Shown here: in pieces, positions 44,136 to 52,350 of the stretch
How positions within the stretch are numbered: the stretch's first letter is position 1
How the letters are laid out: every line of letters begins with the position of its first letter
Source of the DNA: CALJXB01 sp965225935
Lineage (GTDB): Bacteria; Pseudomonadota; Alphaproteobacteria; Kiloniellales; JAKSDN01
Reading direction: 5' to 3'
Assembly (NCBI GenBank): GCA_965225935.1
Contig: CBDDCC010000001.1
Location: forward strand, 174,105 to 238,104
DNA: 64,000 nucleotides
The notes under the pieces: generated by a model
What the model was told of the DNA's origin: nothing
Seen by the model: the letters and a program-made list of their open reading frames with translations, nothing else
Databases searched by the model: none
Position numbers and translations under genes: made by a program

Positions 44136-45116
44136 ATGAGCTACGCGACGGCGAAACACATCGAGGCCTCGGAGATCCCGGTGATCGACATGGCCGCGCT
44201 CTCGGGCGGCGGCGAGGCCAAGGCGGTGGCGGCGGTGGCGGCGAAGATCCGTGCGGCGGTCGAGGGCATCGGCTTCTTCTACGTGGCCGGCCACGGTATC
44301 CCCGAGCCGGTGATCGTGGCGGCGCGGAAGGCCGCCCGGGATTTCTTCGCCCAGCCCGAGGAGGTCAAGGCGCGGGTCCGGGTCAACCGCTTCCACCGGG
44401 GCTTCCTGGGCCTGGGCGGTGCGCGCATGCGCGACAACGAGCGCACGGACTACAAGGAGAGCTTCGTCTGGGGCTGTGAGCCCACGGAGGACGAGGCGAA
44501 GGAAGGCGGCGCGGAGAACCGTTTCCGGCCGGCCAACCTCTGGCCCGAGAGCCCGGCGGGCTTCCGCGAGGCCCTGATGGAATTCTTCGCGGCTGCGGAG
44601 GGCTGCGCCCTCGAGCTCATGCGCGCCTTCGCTCTCGGCCTCGACCAACCGCCGGGCGCCTTCCTCAAGACCGTCGACCGGCCCATCTCCCGAGCCTCCG
44701 TTGTCTACTATCCGCCCCAGCCGGCCGGTCTCGGCCAGAGCCAGTTCGGCGCCGGCGCCCACACCGACTTCGGCTGCCTGACGGTGCTCTGCCAGGACGA
44801 GGTAGGCGGCCTGCAGGTGGAGAGCGCTGCCGGCGAATGGGTGACCGCCCACCCCATCCCGGGCACCCTGGTGATCAACGTGGGGGACCTGCTGGCGCGC
44901 TGGTCCAACGGCCGCTTCCGTTCGACGCCGCACCGGGTGGTGAACAGCAGCGGTCAGGAGCGCATCTCCCTCGTCTTCGCCTGGGACCCCGACGCCGAGA
45001 CCGTGATCGACCCAGCGGCGTTGCTGCCGGCCGGCGAGGCGCCGCGCTATCCTCCCACCACCTGCGGCGCCTACATCGAGGGCCGCTTCGACGAATCCTT
45101 CGCCTACCGCAAGTAG
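44136..45116 (+). CDS. Isopenicillin-N-synthase-like 2-oxoglutarate/Fe(II) oxygenase
   Basis: A 326-aa DIOX_N plus 2OG-FeII-oxygenase protein. Iron ligands HTD in GAHTDFGCLTVLCQD and His in STPHRVVNSS; 2OG-binding Arg in RISLVFAWD. N-terminal IPVIDMAALSGGG and GFFYVAGHGIPE are standard. Starts 56 bp after the GNAT gene with the same orientation and may be a separate unit. Known relatives hydroxylate or demethylate small amines and acids; N-demethylation here is a hypothesis. Confidence 0.88.
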   Translation: MSYATAKHIEASEIPVIDMAALSGGGEAKAVAAVAAKIRAAVEGIGFFYVAGHGIPEPVIVAARKAARDFFAQPEEVKARVRVNRFHRGFLGLGGARMRDNERTDYKESFVWGCEPTEDEAKEGGAENRFRPANLWPESPAGFREALMEFFAAAEGCALELMRAFALGLDQPPGAFLKTVDRPISRASVVYYPPQPAGLGQSQFGAGAHTDFGCLTVLCQDEVGGLQVESAAGEWVTAHPIPGTLVINVGDLLARWSNGRFRSTPHRVVNSSGQERISLVFAWDPDAETVIDPAALLPAGEAPRYPPTTCGAYIEGRFDESFAYRK

Positions 45117-45142
45117 GCCGAACCGCGCGGGCGGGGCGCGCA

Positions 45143-46057
45143 TCAGGCCCCGCGCGCGGCGCGGCGCCGCTTGAGCCAGGCGCGCAGGTCGGGTACGGAT
45201 TCCGCCAAACCGGCCGCGGTGATCAGCAGGATTCCCAGGATCTCGCGCAGGCCGAAGGGCTCGTCCGCCCAGATGGCCGCGGTGAAGGCTCCGACGCTGA
45301 TCTCGGTCATGAACAGCAGGCCGACGATGCCGGGGCTGAGCAGCGAGGCGCCCCACATGGCGGCGAAGCTGCCCGGGATGACGATGAGCAGCAGGACGGG
45401 CACCAGCCAGGGCAGCACGCCGAGCGTGGCGGAGGCCGGCGGCGCGGTGCCCGAGGCGGTGAACGGCAGCAGGGCGACCAGGACCGCGAGCGGCACGCCC
45501 CAGAGGGTGTGGATCACGGTGAATTCGATGGCGTGGTTCCCCTCGTCGCCGCGGATGCGCACCGCCGCCACGGCCCAGCCGAAACCAGCCGCCAGGCCCA
45601 TCCAGTCGCCGATGTTGCGGGGCAGGGGAATGCCGACGTCGATCCCGAAGATGACCAGCATGCCGGCGAAGCCGAGCGCGATGCCGAGCCAGCGGATGCC
45701 GGTGATCGGCTCCTTCAGGAAGATCCGCGCCAGCAGGGTGCTCCAGACCGGGGTCAGGTAGTAGAGCAGCATGGCCCGGATGACGTCGGTGAGGACCAGG
45801 GAGTCCGCGTAGAGCACCAGGGCGCCGCCGGTGACGGCGCCGGTGATTTGCAGGCTCAGGCCGCCCTCGGCGATGCGGCGCCAGCGCCAGAGGGCGACCG
45901 GCAGCACCAAGACCGCTCCCGCCAGGTAGAAGACCACGGTGGCCCAGGCGCCGCTGATGCCGGCATCGCCGAGCGCCCGCAGGGGGATCCAGAAGACGCC
46001 CCAGACCACGCCCGAATAGGCGCAGGCCAGCTTCGCCAGGGTCTCGGTCCGCTTCAC
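45143..46057 (-). CDS. EamA/DMT-family membrane transporter
   Basis: A 304-aa protein with about ten TM helices in two EamA repeats (LACAYSGVVWGVFWIPLRALG...; GLAAGFGWAVAAVRIRG...). The drug/metabolite transporter family exports amino acids and related metabolites, or imports some solutes. It follows the ProV-like ATPase on the same strand after 79 bp and is convergent with the 2OG oxygenase; a GC-rich inverted repeat lies in the 26-bp convergent gap. Confidence 0.85.
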   Translation of the reverse strand: MKRTETLAKLACAYSGVVWGVFWIPLRALGDAGISGAWATVVFYLAGAVLVLPVALWRWRRIAEGGLSLQITGAVTGGALVLYADSLVLTDVIRAMLLYYLTPVWSTLLARIFLKEPITGIRWLGIALGFAGMLVIFGIDVGIPLPRNIGDWMGLAAGFGWAVAAVRIRGDEGNHAIEFTVIHTLWGVPLAVLVALLPFTASGTAPPASATLGVLPWLVPVLLLIVIPGSFAAMWGASLLSPGIVGLLFMTEISVGAFTAAIWADEPFGLREILGILLITAAGLAESVPDLRAWLKRRRAARGA

Positions 46058-46136
46058 GGGTGGGCGGCCTCGCGTCTTCTCATGCCACCGCAGGAGGCCG
46101 CCGGGGCAGCCCCACGCGCACGGTGCGGCGGATCTG

Positions 46137-47234
46137 TCAGGCTTCGGCGGCCTCGGTGCTTTCGCCCGCCTCGGCGGTGGCCAAGGCGCGCACGATGTCC
46201 TGGGGAGTTACCCGCCCGACCACCGCGCCGCCGTCGTCCAGAATCGCCAGGCCCTCGGGATGATGGGCCATGCGCGGCATGAGGTCCTCGAGCGTCGTCT
46301 CGGTCGCCACGCCATAGGCCGGGTCGAGGCCGTCGCCGCCGGCCTCCATGATCTCACCCGCCGTGATGACCCTGACGCGCGGCACGTCCTTGGTGAACTC
46401 GGCCACGTAGTCGTCTGCCGGGCGCAGCACAAGGTCCGCGGGCGTGCCCAGCTGCACCACCCCGCCGTCCTTCATGATGACGATGCGGTCGGCCAGGCGC
46501 AGGGCCTCGAGGAAGTCGTGGGTGATGAAGACGATGGTCTTGTGCAGCATCCGCTGCAGGCGCAGGAACTCGTCCTGCATCTGGCGGCGGATCAGCGGGT
46601 CGAGGGCCGAGAAGGGCTCGTCGAGGAACCAGAGCTCGGGCTCGACGGCGAGCGAGCGGGCGATGCCGACGCGCTGCTGCTGGCCGCCGGAGAGCTGGCG
46701 GGGGAAGGCGTTCTCGCGGCCTTCGAGACCGACCAGCTCGATCATCTCCAGCGCCCGGGCCGTGCGGTCCGCCTTGCCGGTGCCCTGGACCTTGAGCGGG
46801 AAGGCGACGTTCTCCAGCACCGTCAGGTGGGGCAGCAGGCCGAAGTTCTGGAACACCATGCCCATCTTGTGGCGCCGGATCTCGATCAGCTCGCTGTCGG
46901 AGGCTTTCAGCAGGTCGTCACCGTCTAGCAGCACCTCGCCGGCGGTCGGCTCCACCAGACGCGAGAGGCAGCGCACCATGGTCGACTTGCCGGAGCCCGA
47001 GAGGCCCATGATGATGAAGATCTCCCCGACATGGACGTCGAAGGTCACGTTGCTCGCCGCCACCACGTGGGCCTCGGCGCGCATGCGCTCGCAGAGCGCC
47101 GCCGGGTCGTCGACTACGCCGTTTCCCTGCTCGAAAAAGGAGTCGCAGTCGGGGCCGTAGACCTTCCAGATGTTGCGGCAGGAGATCTTGACCTGGCGCC
47201 CCGGGTCCGCCCCGTTGCCCGCTTCATCCCTCAT
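46137..47234 (-). CDS. Orphan quaternary-amine ABC ATPase (ProV/OpuAA family)
   Basis: A 365-aa ATPase, close paralogue of 5027-6049. N-terminal NIWKVYGPDCDSFFEQGNG, Walker A GLSGSGKST, signature LSGGQQQRVGIARSL, Walker B LWFLDEPFSALDP, THDFLEAL, and a C-terminal CBS region (LDPAYGVATETTLEDLMPRM ... RVTPQDIVRAL). No permease or binding protein is adjacent; upstream is a divergent glycine-betaine demethylase and downstream an EamA protein. It may serve the double permease at 6046 or one outside the window. Confidence 0.9.
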   Translation of the reverse strand: MRDEAGNGADPGRQVKISCRNIWKVYGPDCDSFFEQGNGVVDDPAALCERMRAEAHVVAASNVTFDVHVGEIFIIMGLSGSGKSTMVRCLSRLVEPTAGEVLLDGDDLLKASDSELIEIRRHKMGMVFQNFGLLPHLTVLENVAFPLKVQGTGKADRTARALEMIELVGLEGRENAFPRQLSGGQQQRVGIARSLAVEPELWFLDEPFSALDPLIRRQMQDEFLRLQRMLHKTIVFITHDFLEALRLADRIVIMKDGGVVQLGTPADLVLRPADDYVAEFTKDVPRVRVITAGEIMEAGGDGLDPAYGVATETTLEDLMPRMAHHPEGLAILDDGGAVVGRVTPQDIVRALATAEAGESTEAAEA

Positions 47235-47708
47235 GACATGCCCCCTAATGGCCCGCCTTCAGCGTGGCCCGTTCTCTCGTAGTCCCGCATTTCGCTCCGC
47301 CCGGCTGCGGGCCCGGAATAGTAGCACCTATTCGGGGGCTAGGTGCCGTTCTTGTCCTCCCACGTCAGCCCGGGACCGCGCGGGTCCGACGGACCCCGCG
47401 CGCCTGCCTGTCGCCGGTGTCCCCGCTCATGCATTCGCTGAGACCGTCGTTCTTCTGCACACCCCTCTCGGATAGTCAATTATTTATAGATAGTTAGTGG
47501 ATCTTTCTTAGGTATGGAATCAGCGAGGCCGGAAACTCTGCGGGGCGCGGAACGTGGGACGGTCCGGGCGGCACAGCCGGCGGCTGCCCGGCTCCGCCCA
47601 CGTCGCGCTTGTCTCGGCTTCCGGCCCGGAATTATGCTCTCAGCAGGGCCCGGCTAGGCTCCGGGCAGGGGATGGATCCATCCGAGTTTGCGAGCCGGGA
47701 GGTGGGAC
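47235..47708. other. Divergent promoter region between ProV-like ATPase and GbcA-like gene
   Basis: A 474-bp region without a credible ORF. It contains the most AT-rich stretch nearby (47476-47516: TCAATTATTTATAGATAGTTAG), likely the promoter of one or both divergent genes. No GTGATCAC copy here, so it is not under the same palindrome as the 28-45 kb cluster. Confidence 0.5.
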
Positions 47709-48854
47709 ATGACGGCGGCGTTTCTATCGGACGAGTTTCTCGAGCGGATCGACCGCAAGCCGGGTCGCTCCTATACGCTGCCGGGCCACTTCTACTACCG
47801 GCCCGCCATCTTCGAGCACGAGAAGAACGAGATCTTTTACCGCAGCTGGCAGTGCGCCGGTCATGTGAGCGCGCTCGCCAAGCGGGGCGACTATGTCACC
47901 CGGGAGGTTGGCGACGAGAGCGTGATCCTGGTGCGCGACGGCAAGGGCCAATTGCGGGGCTACTACAACGTCTGTCAGCACCGGGCCCACCGCCTGCTGG
48001 AAGGCGAGGGCAACCTTAAGGCGGTCATCACCTGCCCCTATCACGCCTGGTCCTACGGCATGGACGGACGCCTGCGCGCGGCGCGCAACAGCGACCAGGT
48101 GGACGGCTTCGACGCCGCCGAGATCTGCCTCAGCCCGGTGCGGGTCGAGGAGCTCTGCTCCTTCGTCTTCTTCAACCTCGATCCCGAGGCGCCGCCGCTT
48201 CGAAGCGGGCTGGAAGCGTTCGAGAAGGAGTTCCTCTCCTTCGGCCCGGCGCCGGAGAAGCTGGCGAGCGCCTACCGCAAGCAGATCGAGGTCGCCGCCA
48301 ACTGGAAGAACGTGATCGAGAACTACGCCGAGTGCTACCACTGCCCGGTGGCGCACCCGAGCCTCTCCACCGCGGCGCTCGACATGTCGAGCTACCGGAT
48401 CGCCGTGCACGAGGCCTACCACGTCCACACCAGCGGCAACTGCGGCGCCGACCAGGGCTACAGCTTCTCGACCGCGGAAGGGCCCCGGGGCGAGGACTTC
48501 GGCAGCTGGCTGGTCTGGCCGAACACGGTCTTCGAGTACTACCCGGGCGGCAAGCTGACCATGTTCCACAATACGCCGCTCGCGCCCGAGCGCACGCTGC
48601 AGACCATCGAGTGGTACCTGCCCCAGGCCGAGCCGACGGCCGAGGAGCAGGAGGTGATCGATTTCGTCGACGTGGTGCGGGTCGAGGATGTGCCCATCGT
48701 CGAAAGCGTGCAGCGGGGCCTGCACTCCAGGGGCTACCGCCAGGGGCGCTTCATGGTCGACGACGAGGGCACGGGCCAGAGCGAGCACGCCGTGCACGAC
48801 TTCCAGCTCAAGGTGCTGAAAGCGCTAGGCGTGTCCCTCGCGGGCGATGCCTGA
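47709..48854 (+). CDS. gbcA: GbcA-like Rieske oxygenase (glycine betaine / choline monooxygenase-like)
   Basis: A 381-aa Rieske oxygenase. [2Fe-2S] motif CQHRAH ... CPYHAW; iron site ENYAECYHCPVAHPS, typical of the GbcA/choline monooxygenase branch (NYxECYHCPxxHP); WPNTVFEYYPGGKLT follows. It converts glycine betaine to dimethylglycine in known GbcA proteins, with a separate reductase GbcB not seen here. ATG 47709 has SD GGGAGG at 6 nt; the 21-bp upstream extension starts with a poor codon. Divergent from the betaine-type ATPase, and dimethylglycine would be a substrate for the DgcA-like enzyme at 38893. Confidence 0.82.
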   Translation: MTAAFLSDEFLERIDRKPGRSYTLPGHFYYRPAIFEHEKNEIFYRSWQCAGHVSALAKRGDYVTREVGDESVILVRDGKGQLRGYYNVCQHRAHRLLEGEGNLKAVITCPYHAWSYGMDGRLRAARNSDQVDGFDAAEICLSPVRVEELCSFVFFNLDPEAPPLRSGLEAFEKEFLSFGPAPEKLASAYRKQIEVAANWKNVIENYAECYHCPVAHPSLSTAALDMSSYRIAVHEAYHVHTSGNCGADQGYSFSTAEGPRGEDFGSWLVWPNTVFEYYPGGKLTMFHNTPLAPERTLQTIEWYLPQAEPTAEEQEVIDFVDVVRVEDVPIVESVQRGLHSRGYRQGRFMVDDEGTGQSEHAVHDFQLKVLKALGVSLAGDA

Positions 48855-48874
48855 AGCGTAGGAACGGCGGCGCG

Positions 48875-49546
48875 ATGAAGAGAACGGCGGTGGTCCCGGG
48901 CGCCCTCCTGGCGGCGCTGCTGGCCTGGACCGCCGCTGCCGGGCCGGCTTCGGCCGAGGCCTGTCCGCCGCAGCCGGGCGACTACCGGATCGACGTCGAG
49001 ATCGAGATTCCCCAGGTCAACCTGCGCCGCGACCGCAGCCGCGCGGACCTCGGCGACATGGCCATCCACGGCCCCAACTACAGCGTCCTGGGCCTGACCT
49101 CCTCGAGCCTCGAGGCGGGCACCTCCACCTACTACATGAACCTGCCCCTGGAGGAGGGCGGCAGCTGCTTCTGGGTCGAGCGCATCAAGGTGCTGCTGCG
49201 CTACGAAACGCTCGATATCTTCATCGCCTCGGAATACGACCCCACGTCCTGTCCCTACAAGGCCATCCTGACCCACGAGGAGAAGCACGCCAGCGTGGCG
49301 CGCTCCCATCTCACCGGCTCGGTGCAGCAGGTGCGCAGCGCGCTTACGGCGCTCACCATCCCGAAGCCGCGCGCGCCGCTGCTGGTCGAGTCCGTCGAGC
49401 GCGCCCAGGATCAGACCCAGGCGACCATCGAGAAGCTCCTGAAGCCGGTCATGCAGAGACTGCGGGAGTCCATGCGCCGGGCCCAGGAGGAGATCGATTC
49501 TCCCGAGGAGTATCGGCGGGTCCAGCGCCAGTGCGCGGACTGGTGA
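48875..49546 (+). CDS. Secreted putative Zn-metallopeptidase with HEEKH motif (DUF922-like)
   Basis: A 223-aa protein with signal peptide (MKRTAVVPGALLAALLAW ... ASA-EAC). ILTHEEKHASVARSH contains HExxH, a zinc-metallopeptidase signature; the layout (secreted, beta-rich N-part with YSVLGLTSSSL, HExxH, charged helical tail) resembles the DUF922 predicted secreted proteases. Four Cys could form disulfides. It follows the GbcA-like gene by 20 bp but functional linkage is unclear. ATG 48875; SD weak. Confidence 0.65.
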   Translation: MKRTAVVPGALLAALLAWTAAAGPASAEACPPQPGDYRIDVEIEIPQVNLRRDRSRADLGDMAIHGPNYSVLGLTSSSLEAGTSTYYMNLPLEEGGSCFWVERIKVLLRYETLDIFIASEYDPTSCPYKAILTHEEKHASVARSHLTGSVQQVRSALTALTIPKPRAPLLVESVERAQDQTQATIEKLLKPVMQRLRESMRRAQEEIDSPEEYRRVQRQCADW

Positions 49547-49556
49547 GGCCGCTTAC

Positions 49557-49830
49557 CTAGTACCCCCTATCACAGGTAGGCGTACCGTGGGACGGGATTG
49601 CAGGATTTTTCGGCTAGGAGTGCGGCGCGCGGTGATGCTGGGCGCATCACGAGCGCCGCACGACGATGTCCGAAAGGCCTGCAATCCCGCCCTGCGGGTC
49701 GCGCCCAGGCGCCCCCGGAGGGCGTCAGGGACGCTTGCCGATGGACGGGCATCGCCTGCGCGCCCCTTCCTACCCGGCCGACACCTGGGCGCGATCCCAC
49801 GGCACGCCTACCTGTGATAGGGGGTACTAG
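49557..49830. mobile_element. 274-bp MITE-like element with 36-bp terminal inverted repeats and nested hairpins
   Basis: Ends 49557-49592 and 49795-49830 are inverted repeats, 35 of 36 bp identical, starting CTAGTACCCCCTATCACAGG. CTAG at each edge is compatible with a TA/CTAG target. Inside: a large stem-loop at about 49594-49691 (GGGATTGCAGG with CCTGCAATCCC, then GTGCGGCG...GTGATGC over TGGGC) and a second at about 49697-49798 (TCGCGCCCAGG with CCTGGGCGCGA). No transposase. Open frames in it are short and probably non-coding. Its right end supplies the last codons and stop of the LysR gene. Confidence 0.85.
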
Positions 49831-50767
49831 CCGTCTCCTGGCCCTTGCCGGACTGCTCTTCGGCCGCCTGCGCCAGAAGCCAGCCGCGGAAGGCGGCCAC
49901 CTTGGGCAGCTCCGCCGTGCGCTTCGGGGTCACCACGAAATAGCGGAAGTCGAGCGGGTCGCAGACGCTGAGGTTGAAGGGCATGACAAGGCGCCCCGCC
50001 GCCAGGTCGTGGCCGGCGAGCACAGAGCTGACGAGCGCCACCCCCTGGCCCTCCATGGCCGCCTGCAGCGCCAGGCTTTCCATGCTGAACACCGGACCCC
50101 GCATGTAGTCGACGTCGTGCACGCCGGCGGCGAGCAGCCACATGCGCCAGCTCGGCGCGGTCACCCGTTCCAGGTCCCAGTCCAGGTGGAGCAGGGTGTG
50201 GTGGCGCAGGTCCGTGGGCTCGCGCAGCGGCTGCGGGCCCTCCAGCAGGGCCGGGCTGCAGACCGGAAAGATCGTCTCCTCAATCAACAGCGGCTCGACC
50301 TCCAGGCCGGGGTAGTGGCCGCTGCCGAAGCGGATCGAAAGATCGACGTTGTCGCGTTCGAAGTCGACCAACTGATCGGTGGCGTCGATGCGCACCTCGA
50401 TGTCCGGGTGGGCCATGCGGAAGCGATCGAGGCGCGGCACCAGCCACTTGGCGGCGAAGGAGGGGCCGACGCTGACGGTGACGGCGCCGCTGGTCTCGTG
50501 GGCGCGCGCGCGGGCCACGCCCTCGGCCAGCTTGTCGAAGCCGTCGCGCAAGGACGGCAGGGCCGCCTGGCCGGCCTCGGTGAGCCTGAGGGCGCGGGTC
50601 AGGCGCCGGAACAGGGCCACGCCCAGCTGCTCCTCCAGCGCCTTGATCTGGTGGCTGACGGCGGCCGGGGTGACGTGCAGTTCCTCGGCCGCCTTGGTGA
50701 AGCTGAGCTGGCGGGCGGCGGCCTCGAAGGCGCGCAGCGAGTTCAGCGGGGGCAGGTTTCGGGCCAT
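49808..50767 (-). CDS. LysR-family regulator, GcvA type
   Basis: A 319-aa LysR protein. HTH PPLNSLRAFEAAARQLSFTKAAEELHVTPAAVSHQI is diagnostic of the GcvA subgroup; the effector domain contains VTVSVGPSFAAKWLVPRLDRF and LDFRYFVVTPKRTAELPKV. The final residues TASTPYHR and the TAG are encoded by the terminal inverted repeat of the MITE-like element, so the original C-terminus was replaced. Divergent from the DUF1127 gene, a common neighbour of GcvA-type regulators and a probable target. Confidence 0.9.
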   Translation of the reverse strand: MARNLPPLNSLRAFEAAARQLSFTKAAEELHVTPAAVSHQIKALEEQLGVALFRRLTRALRLTEAGQAALPSLRDGFDKLAEGVARARAHETSGAVTVSVGPSFAAKWLVPRLDRFRMAHPDIEVRIDATDQLVDFERDNVDLSIRFGSGHYPGLEVEPLLIEETIFPVCSPALLEGPQPLREPTDLRHHTLLHLDWDLERVTAPSWRMWLLAAGVHDVDYMRGPVFSMESLALQAAMEGQGVALVSSVLAGHDLAAGRLVMPFNLSVCDPLDFRYFVVTPKRTAELPKVAAFRGWLLAQAAEEQSGKGQETASTPYHR

Positions 50768-50905
50768 CCGTCTATCTATGAAAATTTCTAAATCGTCACC
50801 TGACGAAACATCGTTTGTCGTAGGCCATATTTCAAGCCAAATTCAATGCAACGGAACAATCTCTCGATCCTCGGCGGTTGAGAATTTATAGAAAGGAGAT
50901 AAGCC

Positions 50906-51352
50906 ATGTTAGTCGTTCTGGAAGCCGCAGGCATGCTGGTCAACCGGGTGGCCCCGGAGTGGTATCTGAGCCCGAGCCTGCAAGAGCCGCACCGCGGTCT
51001 GGGCGCGCCGCAGCGCGCCGACGGCCCGAGGCGGCGCCCCGATGGCCCGAGGCGGCGCCCCATCCTGGCCCGCGTCGCGGGCGGCATCGTCCACCTGGCC
51101 TCGACCGCCTGGTCCGCCTACCAGAGTGCCCGGATGCGGCGGGACGTGATCCGGGAGCTGTCGGCCAAGGACGACCGGCTGCTGGCCGACATCGGCATCT
51201 CCCGGGAGCAGATCCCGGAGGTCGCGGATGGGCTCGTGGCCGGAAAGCTCGAGCATCCGACCCGGCTGGTCCGAGCCCCCGAGCAGGTGCGCTACGACGA
51301 CAGCGTTGCCGAAGGGTCGGTCAACGACAACCGCTGGGACAAGGCCGCCTAG
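50906..51352 (+). CDS. DUF1127 (YjiS-like) small protein
   Basis: A 148-aa protein. The DUF1127 core is YQSARMRRDVIRELSAKDDRLLADIGISREQI (about 75-105); the rest is variable, with a Pro/Arg-rich insert ADGPRRRPDGPRRRP encoded by a 21-bp tandem duplication. SD AAGGAG is 8 nt before ATG. DUF1127 proteins are small RNA-linked or stress-related proteins in alphaproteobacteria. Divergent from the GcvA-type LysR gene and probably its target. Confidence 0.85.
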   Translation: MLVVLEAAGMLVNRVAPEWYLSPSLQEPHRGLGAPQRADGPRRRPDGPRRRPILARVAGGIVHLASTAWSAYQSARMRRDVIRELSAKDDRLLADIGISREQIPEVADGLVAGKLEHPTRLVRAPEQVRYDDSVAEGSVNDNRWDKAA

Positions 51353-51415
51353 GCCTGCCGCACGCGAGGACTTCGCCCCTTGCTCGATCGACGCGAAGCT
51401 GCCTGCCTTGCCGGT

Positions 51416-51456
51416 GGCCCGGTGCTCCCCGGGCCGCCGGCCCTTTTCTGGCCGGC
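51416..51456 (+). terminator. Two adjacent hairpins after the DUF1127 gene
   Basis: GGCCCGG/CCGGGCC (51416-51435, 6-nt loop) is followed directly by GCCGGCC-CTTTTCT-GGCCGGC (51436-51456). The first stem plus downstream T-rich loop could stop transcription of DUF1127 before dinB. Confidence 0.45.
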
Positions 51457-51518
51457 GCCTTGCCGCTGTCCGCTCCGCCCCTCCTACCTGTCGTCCACGG
51501 CGCCGGAGACTGCACGCC

Positions 51519-52088
51519 ATGCCTGACTCCGCCCCGGCCCACGTCTCGGCCGGTTCGCTTTTCCTGCTCCAGGCCGAGAACAACCTCTGGAGCAACCACC
51601 GGCTCTACGCCGCCGCATCGGGCCTGCCGCCCCACGCGCTCGGCGCCAAGCGGCCCTGCTTCTTCGGCTCGATCCGCAACACCTTCGAGCACCTGCTGCT
51701 GGTCCAGCGCCGCTATCTCGCGCGCATCGCCGGCGAGCCCGTGCCGGAGGCCTTGGGCGCCGCGGAGGTGGACGGCGATCTGGCGGCCCTGGCCGAGTTC
51801 CAGTTGGCCGAGGACCGCGCCCTCGTTGCCCTCGTCGAAGGGCTGGCGCCCGAGCGCCTCGGCGCGCCGGTCGGCATCGTCGACGAGGCCGGCGCCCTCT
51901 CACACGACCCGCTCCACCGGGTGCTCGCCCACCTCTTCGTCCACCAGGTGCATCACCGGGGCCAGATCCACGACATGCTGTCCCAGACCTCGGTCGCCCC
52001 GCCCCAGCTGGACGAGTTCTTCCTCTCCCAAGACGCGCCCCGCCGGGCGGCCGAGATGGCGCGTCTGGGGCTGACGGAGCGGAGGTAG
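51519..52088 (+). CDS. DinB-family protein
   Basis: A 189-aa four-helix DinB/YfiT-like protein. Metal triad His in NTFEHLLLVQRR and HQVHHRGQIHDMLS. ATG 51519 (MPDSAPAHVSAGSLFLLQAENNLWSNHRLY). Members are thiol-dependent or metal-dependent transferases and stress proteins. Pieces of this gene recur downstream at 52104, 54932 and 56876, showing that its 3' side is an insertion hotspot. Originally it was probably convergent with the ABC permease gene at 57020. Confidence 0.87.
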   Translation: MPDSAPAHVSAGSLFLLQAENNLWSNHRLYAAASGLPPHALGAKRPCFFGSIRNTFEHLLLVQRRYLARIAGEPVPEALGAAEVDGDLAALAEFQLAEDRALVALVEGLAPERLGAPVGIVDEAGALSHDPLHRVLAHLFVHQVHHRGQIHDMLSQTSVAPPQLDEFFLSQDAPRRAAEMARLGLTERR

Positions 52089-52103
52089 GCGGGCGCACGC
52101 CCT

Positions 52104-52223
52104 TGGCGCCAATCGGCCCTCCTTTTTCGGCTCGATCCGCAACACTTTCGAGGGTCAGGCTAGCGCTCGGAAGCGGACTTTCCTGGCAGGTGAGGGGTAC
52201 GTCCGAAGGTGATCCCAACTCGG
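52104..52223 (+). repeat. Hotspot repeat, copy A: dinB fragment plus flank X
   Basis: 52104-52152 copies dinB 51642-51690 (FFGSIRNTFE) with several changes; 52153-52223 (flank X, starting GGTCAGGCTAGCGCTCGG) has no counterpart in intact dinB but matches 55006-55074. It marks the left border of cargo 1. Confidence 0.8.
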
Positions 52224-52350
52224 ACAAACTAGGATGACGTTCAAATCCCAGGCTTGAAACTAGCTGGAACGAGAATATCGGTGGCGAGTTGGACTCGCCA
52301 GTCGAACTAGCCACATGTGCCGCTTCAGCATCTCACGACTAGCTAGCCTA

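Noticed and set aside
49570..49817. Short ORFs on both strands inside the MITE-like element
   Set aside because: They arise from the inverted repeats themselves (both end in AYL from the mirrored ends) and have no start signal or protein-like composition.
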